Assembly (NCBI GenBank): GCA_023384415.1
Contig: JAHDWJ010000023.1
Coordinates: forward strand, 1 to 64,000
Source of the DNA: Anaerolineae bacterium
Lineage (GTDB): Bacteria > Chloroflexota > Anaerolineae > Promineifilales > Promineifilaceae
DNA: 64,000 nt
Reading direction: 5' to 3'
A model generated the notes under the pieces. That model searched no databases. It was given only the letters and a program-made list of their open reading frames with translations, and was not told the origin of the DNA. Both the position numbers and the translations under genes were made by a program. Each line of letters opens with the position of its first letter. Within the stretch, counting starts at the first letter, position 1. Of the stretch, positions 51,508 to 60,304 are shown in pieces.

Positions 51508-53397
51508 ATGCAAGCAAGTCCAACGTTATCTCAACCAGCCCGCCGTTCTTCCTGGAGCAATAATTTAAGCTGGTTTCTGCTTCCCCCAATCACTGTCTTT
51601 GTTCTCATCACCGTTTTATTTGCCTGGGTTGCCAGCCAATATCAACAACAACATGAGGGACGCATTTTTACTGGGGTCACGGTTTGGGGACAAGATTTAA
51701 GCCAGTTGACTCAGAGTGAAGCGGAACTAGCCCTGTCTCGTGCCTTTCCTTACGCCGCCACTAATGGAGTTGTCTTGCGTGATCCTGATACCGGCCAGCA
51801 ATGGTCTTATACCCCGGCTGAGTTGGGGATTCGTTTTGATATTGAGAAGACGGTCGCGGCCGCATACACTATTGGACGTGAAGGAGACATGCTGCAAAGT
51901 CGGCTCTATGCCTGGTATTATGGCACCTCCGTTACCCCAGTTATTCTCTTTGACGAAGCCCGGTTGGATGTCGTTTTAAACCAGATAGCCGCCGAAATTA
52001 ATCACCCCCCCACCGATGCTACGCTGATTTACAGCGGCCGCGATGTAGATTACACCCCAGCCCAACCGGGCCGCTTCCTGGATGTAGCCGACGCTCGTGA
52101 GCGGCTGCTCGACCCCCTGGCCAACCTGCGTCACGTTGAGATTGAACTCCTGGTCCACCAGATTTCTCCCCAGGTGATCAGCACCGCCGCGGCCGCACAG
52201 CAAATTGAGCAGATCATCAGCAGCCCCATGACCTTTTACCTTGAAAACCCATTGGCCGGGGTAGATTTTGCCAACCTCACCATCAGCCAGGAAGAGCTAA
52301 CCAGTTGGCTGCGGATCGCCCTGCGTGATCAGAGCGGGGGCATTGCCACCTACGACATTCAGATTGATGAAAACGCCCTGCGCCATTGGCTCTCCCAACA
52401 TGAGGCTGCTATCTACCGCGAGCCAGTTAATGCCCGGTTCTATTTCAATGACAACACCCGTGAATTGGTTTTGGTAGAGCGGCACATCAATGGCCGCACC
52501 CTGGATATGGAAGGAACGGTAGCCCAGTTTATGGCCCAGGTACAAACTCCTTACCGGGCTGTTCCTCTCATCCTCAAAGATATTGTGCCAGTTGTTCATG
52601 CTGAGGCCACCGCTCAAGAGCTAGGCATCACCGAATTGGTATCTGAAAGCACCACCTGGTTCTACGGCTCCAGCGACAGCCGCAAACATAATATCGCCCG
52701 ATCAGCAGCCAAATTTTATGGTATTGTCATTGCCCCTGGGGAAGAGTTCTCTTTCAACAAATATTTGGGAGCTATTTCCGAAGATGAAGGGTATGAAACG
52801 GGGCTAATTATTATTGGCGGCCGCACCATCAAAGGCGTGGGTGGGGGGATTTGTCAGGTCAGCACGACCGTTTTCCAGGCCGCTTTTTGGGCCGGGTTCC
52901 CCATCCGTGAACGGTGGGAGCATGGGTACCAGGTGTATTATTACAATGATGGCGAAGGACCAGGTATGGACGCCACCGTCTTCTCCCCCATTGTAGATTT
53001 CCGCTTCGTCAACAACACCCCTCACCATTTGTTGATGGAAAATTATTACAATGAGCAGTATCAATCCCTCACGGTCAAGTTTTACAGTACCAGCATGGGG
53101 CGGGAAATTGTCAAAGGGCAGCCAATCATTACCAATGAAACGCCCCCCAACCCAGACGTGTATGAATTTAACCCAGAGCTGCCCGAAGGGACGATTGAGC
53201 AGGTAGATTGGGCTGTGGGTGGCTCCCGTGTCACCATCACCCGACAGGTGTTTAACTATTTGGGGGAATTAATTGCCGATGACGTATTTGTGAGTAATTA
53301 CATCCCCTGGCAAAATGTGTACCAATATGGCCCTCGTACCCCAGGCTATCCTGACAGCTATCTGTATGTACCTCCGGCGGAAGAAGATGAGGAGTGA
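51508..53397 (+). CDS. VanW-family protein with peptidoglycan-binding-like N-terminal repeats
   Basis: A 629-aa membrane-anchored exported protein. An anchor helix ('LLPPITVFVLITVLFAWVASQY') is followed by two PG_binding_4-type repeats (about residues 50-330; 'SQLTQSEAELALSRAF' and related segments with 'WSYTPAELGIRFDI'). The C-terminal VanW domain has 'RSAAKFYGIVIAPGEEFSFNKYLG', 'GLIIIGGRTIKGVGGGICQVSTTVFQAAFWAGFPIRERW' and 'YSTSMGREI'. The family is widespread in Gram-positives and Chloroflexota and is thought to bind or modify the cell wall. GGAGAG precedes the ATG at 51508. Four GCGGCCGC copies. Confidence 0.9.
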   Translation: MQASPTLSQPARRSSWSNNLSWFLLPPITVFVLITVLFAWVASQYQQQHEGRIFTGVTVWGQDLSQLTQSEAELALSRAFPYAATNGVVLRDPDTGQQWSYTPAELGIRFDIEKTVAAAYTIGREGDMLQSRLYAWYYGTSVTPVILFDEARLDVVLNQIAAEINHPPTDATLIYSGRDVDYTPAQPGRFLDVADARERLLDPLANLRHVEIELLVHQISPQVISTAAAAQQIEQIISSPMTFYLENPLAGVDFANLTISQEELTSWLRIALRDQSGGIATYDIQIDENALRHWLSQHEAAIYREPVNARFYFNDNTRELVLVERHINGRTLDMEGTVAQFMAQVQTPYRAVPLILKDIVPVVHAEATAQELGITELVSESTTWFYGSSDSRKHNIARSAAKFYGIVIAPGEEFSFNKYLGAISEDEGYETGLIIIGGRTIKGVGGGICQVSTTVFQAAFWAGFPIRERWEHGYQVYYYNDGEGPGMDATVFSPIVDFRFVNNTPHHLLMENYYNEQYQSLTVKFYSTSMGREIVKGQPIITNETPPNPDVYEFNPELPEGTIEQVDWAVGGSRVTITRQVFNYLGELIADDVFVSNYIPWQNVYQYGPRTPGYPDSYLYVPPAEEDEE

Positions 53398-53406
53398 GGC
53401 CGCTGA

Positions 53407-54189
53407 TCACAAAGTTGGTTCCAAAGATAAATCCAGATCGCTCTCTGTTTCTTCGTACCAATTGTCCAGGTTCAGCAATGGCTGCGGCCGCGCACAGAGC
53501 AGTTGATAAGCACAGCGGCCGCATTCATTCAGATCATCCGTCAGCGGCCAGGGATTAGGGTCGCTCAGTTGGCTGTCAAGTCGGGCTACAATCGCGTTAA
53601 GTTCAGCCCAATTTTGATCATGCTCCGCCTGGCTGTAGCGGAAAGTTACGCTGGCTTGCGGCTCTTCTACAAACCAATAACACAATTGAATCTGTTCTGG
53701 GGTGATGGGTTGGCTCGATGGCTGAATCCCCATGATCCCTTCGGCTACGATAGCCAGATAGAGCCGGGTTTGCCAATCCTGATGCAGGGTCGCGGCCGCC
53801 CGGGGGCGTCGTTCAGTTTTCCAATCATAAATCATAACCGTTTCATCTGTTAAAATGAGCAGATCAAAGCGGCCTAAAAGAAGGTGTTGACCAACAGGTA
53901 CGGTCAACCGGAATTCTGGCAGGCGGCGGCCAGGTGGCAGCGGTGGGGTGTGGGTTTGCCAGGTTTGCCACCATTGGCGCAGAGGAGACGGGAGCGCGGC
54001 CGCGTCCACCGTCAACCCTAAAAAATATCGTTCCAGCAGCCGATGAAACTGCTCTCCCTGGGCCAACGCTTCTGCTTGAGTTGGCGGCTGCGGGGCCACC
54101 GGCCACGGCACCCCCTGCTCATAGCGCAGCTGAAACCGCCGCTGGCAGGCTAGAAAAGCAGCAAGTTTATAACGACTTAATAGAATCAT
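53407..54189 (-). CDS. PD-(D/E)XK nuclease-family protein (RecB/Cas4-like, possible iron-sulphur)
   Basis: A 260-aa protein. An N-terminal Cys ('LAAFLACQRRFQLRYEQG'), a motif of the PD-(D/E)XK fold ('LLLGRFDLLILTDETVMIYDWKTE' with Asp and Asp-x-Lys) and a C-terminal cluster ('NECGRCAYQLLCARP') resemble the Fe-S cluster of Cas4/AddB-type nucleases. No CRISPR array or cas gene is visible in the window, so a role in DNA repair or recombination is more likely. ATG at 54189. It is convergent with the VanW gene (10 bp gap). Four GCGGCCGC copies. Confidence 0.82.
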   Translation of the reverse strand: MILLSRYKLAAFLACQRRFQLRYEQGVPWPVAPQPPTQAEALAQGEQFHRLLERYFLGLTVDAAALPSPLRQWWQTWQTHTPPLPPGRRLPEFRLTVPVGQHLLLGRFDLLILTDETVMIYDWKTERRPRAAATLHQDWQTRLYLAIVAEGIMGIQPSSQPITPEQIQLCYWFVEEPQASVTFRYSQAEHDQNWAELNAIVARLDSQLSDPNPWPLTDDLNECGRCAYQLLCARPQPLLNLDNWYEETESDLDLSLEPTL

Positions 54190-54247
54190 AATGGCCGTTT
54201 GCGAGTTTGCGAGCAAGCGAGTCTCTCAATTCCTCAGTCTCCAGTCT

Positions 54248-55198
54248 CTAATCTCCAATCTCCTCCGGCTCTGTCAATCCCTCCAACGGGGGCAGGGTCT
54301 CATAACCGAACAAGCCACGCAGGCGGCGGCTCATTTTACCCAGGCTGCCTTCCCGGTACCGCTCCGCTAACTTAGCCGCTAAATCAGCCAGGTTATTAAA
54401 TTCCCCATACGCCTCACTCAACTGCTCCTGGTGCGTCACCATCCAGACAAACAAATCGGCTTCGGTACGGCCTGGAAAATCATCCAACAAAGTAGAATCC
54501 CGAATAATTTGCACCGTCGGCAAATAAATTAACTCATACCATAGAGCGACCGCTTTGGGGTAAGGGATATCCTCTTCATCAATCTGAGACAATTTACCGC
54601 GCAGTTCCTCGATTTGCGCCAACAAATCTGTATGTCGGCCAGGGGTCGTAAATCGGATACCATGATCGGGGAACATCTCGTTGAGGCCAGTATCCACCAT
54701 AAACCGCTCTTCCCCCAAACGAATCAATACCGATTCCACCGTATCATTGGGGCCAATTTCCACATCTGATGGGAACTGCCATACATGGGCTTCAATCGTT
54801 TCCATCTCCAACTGACGGGCCACGGCGGCCCGGTGATTGCCATCTTTAATGAAATAAGCATTACCCACCTGATACAGTTCGATGGGAGGCCACCCCCTCG
54901 TCAAAGCCAGTGATTCCACCCCTACCCACCGTTCTCTAAGGCTATCAGAAAGGGGCAAATAGCTGCGGGTAAACTCCTTATACCGGCCCACACTGCCAAT
55001 TACCTGGCAGATCGGCACTTCCTGGATACCTCGGTACATCGGGCTTTGCTGCCGCAGGTTAGCGCGAATACCCTCAAAAGGTAAAAGGCGAGTATCCTTC
55101 CCGGTCAACCGTCCCAGGAACGCTTCTCGATCTGCCCTTTGCCTGGCTCGCTCAAAATGAGTAAGGGCTTTTTGTCGCAGAATAGGGTTCACGGGCAT
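54248..55198 (-). CDS. ParB/Srx-like fold protein (DUF4032-like)
   Basis: A 316-aa protein. A ParB-type N-terminal pattern includes 'PICQVIGSVGRYKEFTRSYLPLSDSLRERW', 'GWPPIELYQVGNAYFIKDGNHRAAVARQLEMETIEAHVW' (the 'DGNHR' turn). The C-terminal part ('PYPKAVALWYELIYLPTVQIIRDSTLLDDFPGRTEADLFVWMVTHQEQL') resembles DUF4032 proteins. It is not a plasmid or chromosome partition ParB (no parA, no HTH). The ATG at 55198 is chosen; the frame is open much farther upstream (to 55399) but that part is not family-like. The function is unknown. Confidence 0.72.
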   Translation of the reverse strand: MPVNPILRQKALTHFERARQRADREAFLGRLTGKDTRLLPFEGIRANLRQQSPMYRGIQEVPICQVIGSVGRYKEFTRSYLPLSDSLRERWVGVESLALTRGWPPIELYQVGNAYFIKDGNHRAAVARQLEMETIEAHVWQFPSDVEIGPNDTVESVLIRLGEERFMVDTGLNEMFPDHGIRFTTPGRHTDLLAQIEELRGKLSQIDEEDIPYPKAVALWYELIYLPTVQIIRDSTLLDDFPGRTEADLFVWMVTHQEQLSEAYGEFNNLADLAAKLAERYREGSLGKMSRRLRGLFGYETLPPLEGLTEPEEIGD

Positions 55199-55349
55199 TT
55201 GTCCGTTAAAAATGAATAACGCCTGAATAAGGGGAGACAACCTGTTACTATTGTATGCCTTTTTGTCTTGATTTTCACACCTCAATTTGGGCTGTCTTGA
55301 TGGGAGTTTTAGAGGAGTTGTGGCACAATTGAAAATAGGAGTTGGGACT

Positions 55350-55406
55350 AAAATACCAACTATGGCTTTCCTGAACCTGCTATACTGGTATTTTGTCATA
55401 GTTGGT
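55350..55406. promoter_or_regulatory. Candidate operator flanking a TATACT box upstream of psuG
   Basis: Two interleaved inverted repeats: AAAATACC (55350-55357) with GGTATTTT (55387-55394), and ACCAACTATG (55355-55364) with CATAGTTGGT (55397-55406). Between them is TATACT (55381-55386). They lie between the divergent ParB-like gene and psuG. Confidence 0.45.
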
Positions 55407-55452
55407 ACATGGTTGCCTTATGGGCCAAACTATTTGTTGAGGTTAATATAAA

Positions 55453-56361
55453 TTGTCATATCCATTACAAATACATGAAGAGGTCGCGGCCGCGTTCCAC
55501 CAACATGCACCAGTTGTGGCCTTAGAAAGCACCGTTATCACCCATGGGCTGCCCTATCCAGAAAACATAGCCACCGCCCAGCAAATGGAAAGGGCTGTGC
55601 GCCAGGGAGGAGCCATTCCGGCAACCATCGCCATCCTTAATGGGTGCATCCATATTGGCCTGAGCAGTGAACAGATTGAGTACCTGGGACAGCGGCCGCC
55701 AACCACCATTCGTAAATGCAGCCGCCGCGATTTACCCATAGCTATAGGGGAACGGTTAGATGGGTCTACCACCGTAGCCGGCACCATGATTCTGGCTCAT
55801 CTGGCAGGCATTGCTGTTTTTGCCACCGGGGGCATTGGCGGCGTGCACCGGGGGCACCCTTTTGATGTCAGTGCGGATTTGTTAGAATTAGGACGTACTC
55901 CTGTAACTGTCGTTTGTAGTGGAGCAAAATCTATTTTGGATTTACCACTTACTCTGGAAGTTTTAGAAACTCAGGGTGTGCCCGTTATCGGCTATCAAAC
56001 GGATGAACTGCCCGCTTTTTATGCTCGTCACACCGGTTTACCGGTCAATGTCCGAGTAGATAGTGTGGCCGGGGCCGCCGCTATCATCCGGGCCAGGGAT
56101 CAGTTAGGATTAAAGACGGGCACATTGATCACTGTGCCTGTACCAACGGCAGCAGCCCTGGATACAGCTACGATGGAAGCAGCCGTTGCCCAGGCAACCC
56201 AAGAGGCGAACCAGGCGGGAATTAGTGGTGCGGCCGCGACTCCCTGGCTGCTCAACCGGGTATCTGAACTTACAGAAGGACGCAGCCGTAAAGCTAACCA
56301 GGCCTTGTTGACCCATAACGGTTTCCTGGCCGCCCAGATCGCGGCCGCGTTGGTTGGTTAG
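55453..56361 (+). CDS. psuG: Pseudouridine-5'-phosphate glycosidase
   Basis: Splits pseudouridine-5'-phosphate into uracil and ribose-5-phosphate, salvaging a modified nucleoside. 302 aa. Family motifs: 'PVVALESTVITHGLPYPENIATAQQMERAVR', 'RDLPIAIGERLDGSTTVAGTMILAHLAGIAVFATGGIGGVHRG', 'CSGAKSILDLPLTLEVLETQGVPVIGYQ' and the C-terminal 'TPWLLNRVSELTEGRS'. The start is a TTG at 55453 with GAGG about ten bases upstream. The partner pseudouridine kinase (psuK) is not seen nearby. A twin inverted-repeat operator candidate lies upstream. Confidence 0.93.
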   Translation: MSYPLQIHEEVAAAFHQHAPVVALESTVITHGLPYPENIATAQQMERAVRQGGAIPATIAILNGCIHIGLSSEQIEYLGQRPPTTIRKCSRRDLPIAIGERLDGSTTVAGTMILAHLAGIAVFATGGIGGVHRGHPFDVSADLLELGRTPVTVVCSGAKSILDLPLTLEVLETQGVPVIGYQTDELPAFYARHTGLPVNVRVDSVAGAAAIIRARDQLGLKTGTLITVPVPTAAALDTATMEAAVAQATQEANQAGISGAAATPWLLNRVSELTEGRSRKANQALLTHNGFLAAQIAAALVG

Positions 56362-56445
56362 CCACAGAGTAACCAGGTTTTCTGGTCTCCGTCATAAATT
56401 AGTTGCCTGTTTTTCCCGTAACAAGGACAATCTTACCCACACACT

Positions 56446-57909
56446 ATGATCAAAAAGACCTTGTCCCGTTATTTTCGACAGTATATCCTGTTTACCTGGA
56501 GCGGCCGCATCTTCCTGCTTCTCCTTCTCGCGGGCATTGTCTACGCCTTATCCCAGGCATTTACCATTCCCCCTTCCACCTGGATTCCAGCCCTCATCCT
56601 GGCCGCTTTCTTCATCTTGGGCATGGGTTTTGTAGACACCTTTCTGGCCCAACGCACCGAGAGCAACATCCAAAAAAAGCTAGACAATGATGTAGGCAAA
56701 GAGTTGGTACGGCTGCAAAAAGCGAAAAAACGGGCTGAATCCCTACAAAACATGACCTCAACCCTACGCACCAGCCTCAATTTTGAGAAAGTCGTTGAGG
56801 CATCTCTGGATGTTTGTGCCCTGGCTTTTGAGGAAATGGGCATTCCTTCCCGTGCCCTCATTGGTGCGGTTATGCTCTACGATGGGGATGAGTTGGTACC
56901 GCTGGCTTCACGGGGGTTTACCATGCGTGATTTGGGCAAAACTGTGCCCGCCAATGTGGGGGGAATCATCCACGAATCCCTCAAACAGGCTGAACCAGTC
57001 GCCACTGATGACCCAGGTCATGATCCGGTTCTAAAATATTATTCCGCCTTTGCTAACTCCTTCGCCGCTGTAAGTGTCCCCCTCAGGGCCGGCTACCAAA
57101 ATTACGGGGCAATGGTATTAGGTTCGGTGGAAAAAAATATCACCTTTACGGAAGAGCATTTTGATTTATTTAACGCCGTAGCTGATCAATCAGTCATTGC
57201 CCTGGAAAATGCCCGTTTTTACCAACAGTTAGAAGAGGAAAAACAGCGGATCATCCAGGCTGAAGAAGATGCCCGGAAAAGCCTTTCGCGTGATTTGCAT
57301 GATGGCCCTACCCAAACGATTTCAGCTATTGTTATGCGAATCAATTTTATCCGCTCCTTGCTCATGCGCGACCCTAAGCAGGCCGTCCAAGAGTTAGAAA
57401 AAGTTGAGGAGTTGGCGAAGGGGGCGGTGCGGGATATTCGGGGGATGTTATTTACGCTGCGGCCGCTGGTATTAGAAACCCAGGGATTAGGCGCCGCCAT
57501 TGAAACCGTAGGCCGCCGCCTGCTCGAAAACGATGGCCTTACCGTTCATCTCGTCAATGGTGAATATGGTGATCTGCTCAACGAACGGGCACAGGGAGTC
57601 GTTTTCTACATTATTGATGAAGCCCTGGGAAATGCCCGCAAACATGCCCAGGCCCAAAACATTGAAGTTCGGTTCTGGAAAGAGCGTGACCTCTTTGTTG
57701 CCCGTATTAAAGATGATGGCGTTGGCTTTGATGTCAGTGCCGTGAACAAAAATTACAGCTCCCGCGGCAGCCTGGGTATGGTCAACATGCACGAACGAGC
57801 CACTCTTATTGATGGCTCATTACGAGTAGATTCTACCCCTGGCAAAGGGACAGCCATCACCCTTATCGTCCCCTTAAGCAAACATGGACGCGGCCTCGAC
57901 GATGATTAG
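56446..57909 (+). CDS. Membrane sensor histidine kinase with GAF domain (NarL/DegS type)
   Basis: A 487-aa kinase. Two hydrophobic helices at about 14-60 ('IFLLLLLAGIVYALSQAF', 'WIPALILAAFFILGMGFV') are followed by a GAF domain (about 100-255, 'LGSVEKNITFTEEHFDLFNAVADQSVIALENARF'). The HisKA_3 domain has His285 in 'SRDLHDGPTQTISAIV', and the HATPase shows 'IIDEALGNARKHAQAQNI', 'IKDDGVGFDV' and 'GSLGMVNMHERA'. This class normally pairs with NarL/DegU-type response regulators; none is adjacent. The stop lies 10 bp before the glycosyltransferase gene. Confidence 0.92.
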   Translation: MIKKTLSRYFRQYILFTWSGRIFLLLLLAGIVYALSQAFTIPPSTWIPALILAAFFILGMGFVDTFLAQRTESNIQKKLDNDVGKELVRLQKAKKRAESLQNMTSTLRTSLNFEKVVEASLDVCALAFEEMGIPSRALIGAVMLYDGDELVPLASRGFTMRDLGKTVPANVGGIIHESLKQAEPVATDDPGHDPVLKYYSAFANSFAAVSVPLRAGYQNYGAMVLGSVEKNITFTEEHFDLFNAVADQSVIALENARFYQQLEEEKQRIIQAEEDARKSLSRDLHDGPTQTISAIVMRINFIRSLLMRDPKQAVQELEKVEELAKGAVRDIRGMLFTLRPLVLETQGLGAAIETVGRRLLENDGLTVHLVNGEYGDLLNERAQGVVFYIIDEALGNARKHAQAQNIEVRFWKERDLFVARIKDDGVGFDVSAVNKNYSSRGSLGMVNMHERATLIDGSLRVDSTPGKGTAITLIVPLSKHGRGLDDD

Positions 57910-57919
57910 ACTCTGAACA

Positions 57920-59350
57920 ATGAGCCAGCCGTCTGCCTTCTTTAGCAAAATTAGCCCCATCCTCCTGGGTTCAGGTTATCTCCTCCTTCTAGTTTGGTTT
58001 CCCCTCAGACCTTATTACAACAAGTTTCCCCAATATGACATCTGGCAGTTTACGGGTACGCCCATTCAAGGGGGGCTATACGCCCTCTGGCTGTTGGGGA
58101 TGAGCGGATTGGTGTGGCAGGTTTATCGCCAGGTGAGCCGGATGACCCATCCACCCAGGCTGGCGGTTGTGCTAGGGCCGGCCGCCCTGTTCGCCCTGTT
58201 CATGTTGTGGGTTTACCCGTTTAACGCAACCGATGTGTATCGCTATTTTATTCGCGGCCGCGTCGCTTCTGTCTACCAGGCCAACCCATTCACTACCCCC
58301 CCGGCTGCCTTCCTCGATGACCCTTACCTCATTTTGGCTGGTGAATGGGCCGGGCATACTTCCCCTTACGGCCCGGTGTGGGAGATGATCGCCGGGGGAA
58401 TCACCAGCCTGTTTCCCCAGGCAATGTTTCCAGCCCTGATCCTGTTTAAGCTGGTGGTGGCCCTGGCTTTTCTGGGCAGCGGTGTTTTATTGTGGCAGTT
58501 GGCTGCCGATTTGCCCCCCGGCCAGCGCCTGGGTCGGGTCATTCTCTGGTTGTGGAACCCGGCCCTGCTCCTCATCTTTGTAGTTGATGGACATAATGAT
58601 GGGGTAATGCTGTTTTGGCTGTTGCTGGGGGTGTGGCTGTGGCGTCGCGGCCGCACCCACCTGGCCTGGCTCATTCTTCCCCTGGCCCCCCTCACCAAAC
58701 TAATCGGCCTGCTGGCCTTGCCCTTCATCTTTTTAGGCATGTGGCACGAAACCCCAAACCGGGCCGCCCGGCTGCGTCTGTTAGGCGTGGCCTTGGGCAA
58801 CAGCCTGCTCCTGGCGTTTTTGGCCTTTCTCCCTTACGGCTCACCGCTAGATTTAGCCCTGCGGCTGATACAGGAATCTCGTGAAGGGGCCGGATTTTCT
58901 GTCTTGACCTGGCTCTACTTTATCGGGCAGGCTTTTGGGGAGGTAAAGATTGGCGGGCTGGCCAATATCGGCACGGGGCTGTTTCTCCTGCTAACCGTAG
59001 GACTGCTGCTGTGGGGGTGGCGCGGCCGCGATCCCTACCGCTCCTTGACAGATATCTTCGCTGGCTACATCTTGCAAGCCCTCAGTTTCCGCATCTGGTA
59101 CGCCGCCTGGCTTTTCCCCTGGACCCTCACCGACCGCGATGAACGGCGGCCGCGAGTCGTTTACCTCTTTCTCCTCACCACTCAATTATCCGTCCTCATC
59201 TACGCCCATCTGCGCCTTTTCTGGCTCGATGGGAATATGGCAGCAGCCCATCTTATCGGCATTCCCTTTACCTTTGGGCTGCCTCTGCTTGGCGCCGTGT
59301 TCGGTAGCGCATATATTCCACATTCAAATACGCCCCAAACTGAAAAATAA
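57920..59350 (+). CDS. GT-C polyprenol-phosphate mannosyltransferase-like membrane protein (GT87/MptB-type)
   Basis: A 476-aa protein with about 11 membrane helices. The first loop 'YPFNATDVYRYFIRGRVASVYQANPFTTPPAAFLDDP' followed by 'EWAGHTSPYGPVWEMIAGGI' is typical of GT-C enzymes such as MptB/DUF2029 that use polyprenyl-phosphate sugars; 'NPALLLIFVVDGHNDGVMLFWLLL' is a further motif. It probably adds mannose to a lipid or protein glycan outside the membrane. The last 83 bp overlap the convergent YihY gene. Confidence 0.82.
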   Translation: MSQPSAFFSKISPILLGSGYLLLLVWFPLRPYYNKFPQYDIWQFTGTPIQGGLYALWLLGMSGLVWQVYRQVSRMTHPPRLAVVLGPAALFALFMLWVYPFNATDVYRYFIRGRVASVYQANPFTTPPAAFLDDPYLILAGEWAGHTSPYGPVWEMIAGGITSLFPQAMFPALILFKLVVALAFLGSGVLLWQLAADLPPGQRLGRVILWLWNPALLLIFVVDGHNDGVMLFWLLLGVWLWRRGRTHLAWLILPLAPLTKLIGLLALPFIFLGMWHETPNRAARLRLLGVALGNSLLLAFLAFLPYGSPLDLALRLIQESREGAGFSVLTWLYFIGQAFGEVKIGGLANIGTGLFLLLTVGLLLWGWRGRDPYRSLTDIFAGYILQALSFRIWYAAWLFPWTLTDRDERRPRVVYLFLLTTQLSVLIYAHLRLFWLDGNMAAAHLIGIPFTFGLPLLGAVFGSAYIPHSNTPQTEK

Positions 59351-60158
59351 GGCCAGTGCAATAGGTCCAAAATAGAAACGCCATCAACGCCGTCACCGAA
59401 CCATATAACAAGTTGGTAACAGTCAAATAGCTGGTCAGAAACAATACAAACAGCCGTTTCGCCAACTCCCAGAGAACTCCCCCGAACACCGCCCCCGGCA
59501 CCACCTGCCACCAGCGCAGCTTATGATGAGGTAGATAATAATAAAGCAGCCCAAACAGCAAAACATCTAACCCCATGCTCAAGACGGCACTGCCAAATGG
59601 CCGGTAACGCTCCCAGACATCAGGCAAATATTGGTTGAGAATGATGCTGAGGGTACTCTGTCCTAACGAGGCGATGAGCAGCATCGTAATCAGCCCTATC
59701 GCCAGCAGCAAGGCCATCCCCCGATGTCGCCAGCCAGGGCCAACGGGATGATCAATGGCCCAAATTTCATCCAAAATGCGGGTCAACCCCCAAAACACGT
59801 TAGACCCCCCCCACAAGAAGGTAATGAGGGCTAAACCGGTGATAGTGCGCCGAGATTCGACAATTTGCACCAGGTTATCCCCCAGCAAGGCCCGCAGCCC
59901 AGGGGCGATAAATTCTAGCTGCTGCAAAATATCCAACTCAATACTCTGGGGGTCCAGCCACAAACTGGCAATGGCAACGGCTAAAAGGATAAGGGGAAAG
60001 AGGGAAAAGAGGGTAAAATAGGCCAGGGACGCGGCCGCGATATACGATTTCGCTGATATGGTGTTATACAACGCCCAAAAGAAGATGCCTAACCATCCCT
60101 GAGTCAAATCATTCAACCAGATAATCCGCGCCTCTCCCCAGCGCCGCAACCCAAACAT
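59268..60158 (-). CDS. YihY/virulence factor BrkB-family membrane protein
   Basis: A 296-aa integral membrane protein with six helices. YihY pattern: 'ALYNTISAKSYIAAASLAYFTLFSLFPLILLAVAIASLWL', 'ITGLALITFLWGGSNVFWGLTRILDEIW', 'WRHRGMALLLAIGLITMLLIASLGQS', 'WWQVVPGAVFGGVLWELAKRLFVLFL' and 'NLLYGSVTALMAFLFWTYCTGLIFQFGAYLNVEYMR'. Once annotated as ribonuclease BN; real function uncertain. The ATG at 60158 is used. It overlaps the GT-C gene tail to tail by 83 bp. Confidence 0.9.
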   Translation of the reverse strand: MFGLRRWGEARIIWLNDLTQGWLGIFFWALYNTISAKSYIAAASLAYFTLFSLFPLILLAVAIASLWLDPQSIELDILQQLEFIAPGLRALLGDNLVQIVESRRTITGLALITFLWGGSNVFWGLTRILDEIWAIDHPVGPGWRHRGMALLLAIGLITMLLIASLGQSTLSIILNQYLPDVWERYRPFGSAVLSMGLDVLLFGLLYYYLPHHKLRWWQVVPGAVFGGVLWELAKRLFVLFLTSYLTVTNLLYGSVTALMAFLFWTYCTGLIFQFGAYLNVEYMRYRTRRQAEAAQR

Positions 60159-60304
60159 AACTGTAGTATACCGCAATCTAGTTTCTAGTTTCGAGTTTCT
60201 AGTTTCGAGTTGGCGAGTGGCAAGTTTGCCACTCTCTTAATCCCTGGTCTCCAATCCCCCTTCTCCCTTTGCGTCTGGTGAGGAAACGAGTTAAAACAGT
60301 AAAT

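Noticed and set aside
53407..54189. Cas4 nuclease and thus a CRISPR system
   Set aside because: No CRISPR array, cas1 or other cas gene is visible; the protein fits a general PD-(D/E)XK repair nuclease.
54248..55198. Chromosome or plasmid partition protein ParB
   Set aside because: Only the ParB-like fold pattern is present; there is no HTH, no parA and no parS-like sites were seen.
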